From Acidobacteriota bacterium (GTDB lineage: Bacteria > Acidobacteriota > Terriglobia > Terriglobales > Acidobacteriaceae), in contig JAEKKE010000046.1 of NCBI GenBank assembly GCA_019510535.1, positions 1 to 7,536 of the forward strand: DNA of 7,536 nucleotides. Reading direction: 5' to 3'. How positions within the stretch are numbered: position 1 is the stretch's first letter; every line of letters starts with the position of its first letter. The notes under the pieces are model-generated. The model made no database searches. It was not told where the DNA came from and saw only the letters and a program-made list of their open reading frames with translations. Both the position numbers and the translations under genes were made by a program. Of this stretch, positions 5,829-7,536 are shown one piece after another.

Positions 5829-6734
5829 CTAAGGAAGCCCCAATGCCTGCAGAAATGCATCGACCGCGTCAGTGTATGCACCGGGAAGGCCGAGGTTGGC
5901 GTTTACCTGCATGTGCGAAAGATTCTGCGGAAGCACCTCTGCCTTGCCGCCGAGTGCCTTTACCTTCGCAGCAAACCGTTCGGCCTGCGGGCATGGATGG
6001 TCGGGACGAATGGTGGAACAGATCAGAAGCATCGGCATGGGGGTCCGGGTAAGCTGCTGCACCGGTGAGTTCTGGTTCCAGTAGGAGGGGTCTGTGCCGA
6101 AGGCATTGTCATAGAGACGGTAGTGAGGGTGCTGCATCGTCTCCACCAGATCGAGCGTTGCCGTGTCGAGCGATACGGTCGCCAGCCATGGCTTCGCTCC
6201 CTGTCCTGCAACCAGCGAAGGTGATGTGCTGAGGAGATCGACAAGATGCGCGCCGGCCGAATGCCCCATCAGGACGATTCGATTTGGATCTGCTCCCCAG
6301 GAGGCCGCCTTAGCCTGTACAACACGGAGGGCTTTCGCAACGTCCTGCGCCTGCTCCAGCGGCCCAGCGGCAGGAAGCAGCCGGTTGTCCGCCGAGATAA
6401 AGACGTAACCTTTCCGCAGCCAGTAGTTCGCTTTATTCACGACAACTTCGCTCAATGTCTTATCGCCGATCTGCCAGCCCCCGCCATGCACCATGAGGAT
6501 GATCGGAGCATTGTGTGGATGGGGCGGCAGATAGACGTCCATGATCTGCGACGATGCCGGTCCATAAGCCACGTCGCGGCGGAACGTTGCCCCAGACGGA
6601 AGGGAGAGACCACGCCGGACAAGCCGGATGGGCGGGGTGTCCTGTTGCTGCGGCGACGCCGGCACGACGAAGGAGGCGAACAACAGCGCTGAAACGATGC
6701 ACGACCTCACAAGACACCTCCGCCAGACACTCAT
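5829..6734 (-). CDS. Exported alpha/beta-hydrolase, acetyl/feruloyl esterase-like (BD-FAE type)
   Basis: This 301-residue protein carries an N-terminal signal sequence (arginines followed by a hydrophobic core, about 8-25; cleavage likely near VPAS). It therefore acts in the periplasm or outside. The hydrolase core shows MDVYLPP leading to the oxyanion-hole motif HGGGW (83-87), the nucleophile elbow GHSAGAH with Ser159, a probable acidic residue Asp245 (RPDHPC) and probable catalytic His274 (LSHMQVN). HGGGW plus GxSAG places it with the HSL/carboxylesterase-like hydrolases and the acetyl/feruloyl esterase (BD-FAE) group. The substrate, such as an acetylated polysaccharide or an aryl ester, is unknown. 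Its ATG overlaps the stop of the Spy-like gene as ATGA (6734-6731). No strong Shine-Dalgarno sequence precedes it, so translation probably depends on coupling to that gene. It is the second gene of a two-gene operon. Confidence 0.9.
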   Translation of the reverse strand: MSVWRRCLVRSCIVSALLFASFVVPASPQQQDTPPIRLVRRGLSLPSGATFRRDVAYGPASSQIMDVYLPPHPHNAPIILMVHGGGWQIGDKTLSEVVVNKANYWLRKGYVFISADNRLLPAAGPLEQAQDVAKALRVVQAKAASWGADPNRIVLMGHSAGAHLVDLLSTSPSLVAGQGAKPWLATVSLDTATLDLVETMQHPHYRLYDNAFGTDPSYWNQNSPVQQLTRTPMPMLLICSTIRPDHPCPQAERFAAKVKALGGKAEVLPQNLSHMQVNANLGLPGAYTDAVDAFLQALGLP

Positions 6735-7186
6735 TGCATGTTGCCTGAGCCGCGGTTCTGCATGCGGGCCCGAGCCTGTTGCCTCATCTGCTGCTCGATC
6801 TGGACATATTGCTGCTTCTGCTGGTCATTGAGGATAGGCTCGATCTTTTTGTCGCTGTCTTCAACAATCTTCTTTGCCTTACGCATCCGTTGCATAGGAC
6901 GCGAGGAGCTGTCTTCTCGCAGGTCTCTCAGCTTCTGTTGACGATCAGCGATGATGGGCTTGATCTGTGTCTTCTGGTCCTCTGTCAGATTGAGCCTGGC
7001 GGCGAGCATATCCACGACTTCGTCAGGGTCCAACGGCTGACGGCCTGTGGTTGCAGAGGGAGCCTGATCCTGTGCGTTCTGATCTTGAAGACTGAGGTCT
7101 TCGGCATACGCGCGGCACAGAGGTCCGGCAAAGAGCAAACAACTCATCAGAGAGATTGCCCACGAATTTATCCAGAGACGTTTCAT
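6731..7186 (-). CDS. Spy/CpxP-like periplasmic LTxxQ protein
   Basis: The 151-residue product has a signal peptide (about 1-28, cleavage after AYA). A short Q/D-rich linker follows, then a highly charged helical region (about 54-145). It contains LTEDQ at 67-71, the first LTxxQ motif of the Spy/CpxP family, and a second, degenerate motif LNDQQ at 119-123. Between them are K/R/D-rich helices (QKLRDLREDSSSRPMQRMRKAKK). Family members are periplasmic chaperones or stress sensors; CpxP also inhibits the CpxA kinase. The ATG at 7186 is preceded by AAAGGAT about nine bases upstream. The C-terminal tail is Q/R-rich. The gene overlaps the esterase by four bases and lies near a CpxRA-like pair, which strengthens the assignment. 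A candidate operator lies 110 bp upstream. Overall sequence conservation in this family is low, so the exact role is inferred. Confidence 0.82.
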   Translation of the reverse strand: MKRLWINSWAISLMSCLLFAGPLCRAYAEDLSLQDQNAQDQAPSATTGRQPLDPDEVVDMLAARLNLTEDQKTQIKPIIADRQQKLRDLREDSSSRPMQRMRKAKKIVEDSDKKIEPILNDQQKQQYVQIEQQMRQQARARMQNRGSGNMQ

Positions 7187-7296
7187 AGCGAAGGATCCTT
7201 TCCTGCTTCGGCAGAGGGGAAGAGATAGATACCGATCTCATGATCAGCATCTATGTCATCAGACAGGACCGGATGCCTTCGTGTTGCGCTTCGGAG

Positions 7297-7310
7297 TGTA
7301 AGGAAATGTC
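7297..7310 (+). promoter_or_regulatory. Candidate operator copy 3 (TGTAAGG-WWW-TGTC)
   Basis: The sequence is TGTAAGGAAATGTC, identical to the two copies upstream of the response regulator at all eleven positions outside the W spacer. It ends 82 nt before the serine-hydrolase start (83 nt for copy 2 before the regulator), and it is 110 nt upstream of the Spy-like start on the other strand. This is the strongest sequence link between the two-component system and these exported genes. Confidence 0.55.
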
Positions 7311-7364
7311 AGGACGCAGCCCACCTCTCGGCGGGAACCATTTGCCCGAAATTGCACGGAACCG

Positions 7365-7386
7365 ATCTACGAGGATCTGCGTAGAT
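7365..7386 (+). promoter_or_regulatory. Stem-loop in the leader of the serine hydrolase gene
   Basis: ATCTACG (7365-7371) and CGTAGAT (7380-7386) form a perfect 7-bp stem with an 8-base loop that contains AGGA, the only Shine-Dalgarno-like sequence before the ATG at 7393. In the linear sequence AGGA is 17 bases from the ATG; folding would expose it in the loop. The same stretch also reads as a 10-bp-spaced direct repeat, GATCTACG and GATCTGCG. It could be an RNA control element, a DNA operator, or chance. Confidence 0.35.
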
Positions 7387-7392
7387 ACATCG

Positions 7393-7536
7393 ATGAAGCC
7401 TGCTCGCGTATTCACCTTTTGGCTGCTTGCTGTTTACTCTGCCGCCCTCCTCGGTCAGGTCTCCGGACCTGCATTTGATATTTCTACCGTTGACGCTGAT
7501 GTTGCCCACGCGATGCGTGAGTTTCATGCTCCCGGT
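7393..7536 (+). CDS. Exported serine hydrolase (class C beta-lactamase/PBP-like), 5' part only
   Basis: The frame is open from ATG at 7393 to the window edge (48 codons). The N-terminus MKPARVFTFWLLAVYSAALL is a signal peptide or membrane anchor. It is followed by FDISTVDADVAHAMREFHAPG, which matches the opening helix of the beta-lactamase/serine-hydrolase family (typically ending EFxxPGxAVAIV). The catalytic SxxK and YxN motifs would lie beyond the window, so activity cannot be judged. Such proteins are exported peptidases, esterases or D-Ala-D-Ala-processing enzymes. The leader carries a candidate operator and a stem-loop. Confidence that this is a gene is high; confidence in the family is moderate because only the start is visible. 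Confidence 0.7.
   Translation, partial: MKPARVFTFWLLAVYSAALLGQVSGPAFDISTVDADVAHAMREFHAPG

Larger units (their letters stand above)
7187..7392. promoter_or_regulatory. Divergent promoter region between the Spy-like gene and the serine hydrolase
   Basis: This 206-bp gap must hold the promoters of the Spy-like/esterase operon (minus) and of the serine hydrolase (plus). It contains one candidate operator (7297-7310), a stem-loop just before the hydrolase start (7365-7386) and two ACCGATCT copies (7231-7238 and 7361-7368). No convincing -35/-10 pair could be assigned by eye. Confidence 0.5.

Overview
The window looks like chromosomal DNA of a Gram-negative soil bacterium, most likely an acidobacterium of the Terriglobia (Edaphobacter/Granulicella/Terriglobus type). 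This placement is inferred from moderately high GC, the style of the proteins, and an intergenic palindromic element built from GGGCTnnAGCCC units of a kind I associate with those genomes. No 16S or marker gene is present to confirm it.

Layout. 32-739 (-): the tRNA U34 hydroxylase TrhO, with a GTG start and a short C-terminus. 740-1037: non-coding, holding a 168-bp composite palindromic (REP/MITE-like) element at 833-1000. 1038-1965 (-): a polytopic, histidine-rich membrane protein split by a one-base frameshift near 1269-1270. 2083-2991 (+): a LysR-family regulator, divergent from the membrane protein. 3003-3476 (-): a small secreted protein made of T/N/G-rich repeats. 3703-4413 and 4406-5767 (+): an overlapping OmpR-family response regulator and sensor kinase pair that resembles CpxR/CpxA. 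5829-6734 (-): an exported alpha/beta-hydrolase of acetyl/feruloyl esterase type. 6731-7186 (-): a Spy/CpxP-like periplasmic LTxxQ protein that overlaps the esterase by ATGA. 7393-7536 (+): the first 48 codons of a probable exported serine hydrolase (class C beta-lactamase/PBP-like), cut by the window edge.

How the genes work together. The right half (3003 to the end) reads as one Cpx-like envelope-stress module. It has a CpxRA-like pair, a CpxP/Spy-like periplasmic protein and three other predicted exported proteins. A motif, TGTAAGG-WWW-TGTC, occurs twice in the divergent region between the repeat protein and the response regulator. It occurs a third time in the divergent region between the Spy-like gene and the serine hydrolase. 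I found it nowhere else in the window. Its two half-sites (TGTAAG and TGTCNG) lie 10 bp apart, the geometry of OmpR/CpxR-type direct-repeat operators. In the two + strand cases it ends 83 and 82 nt before the start codon. I infer that it is the operator of this two-component system and that all the flanking secreted genes form its local regulon. The left half is a mixture of housekeeping and accessory genes with no evident functional tie to that module.
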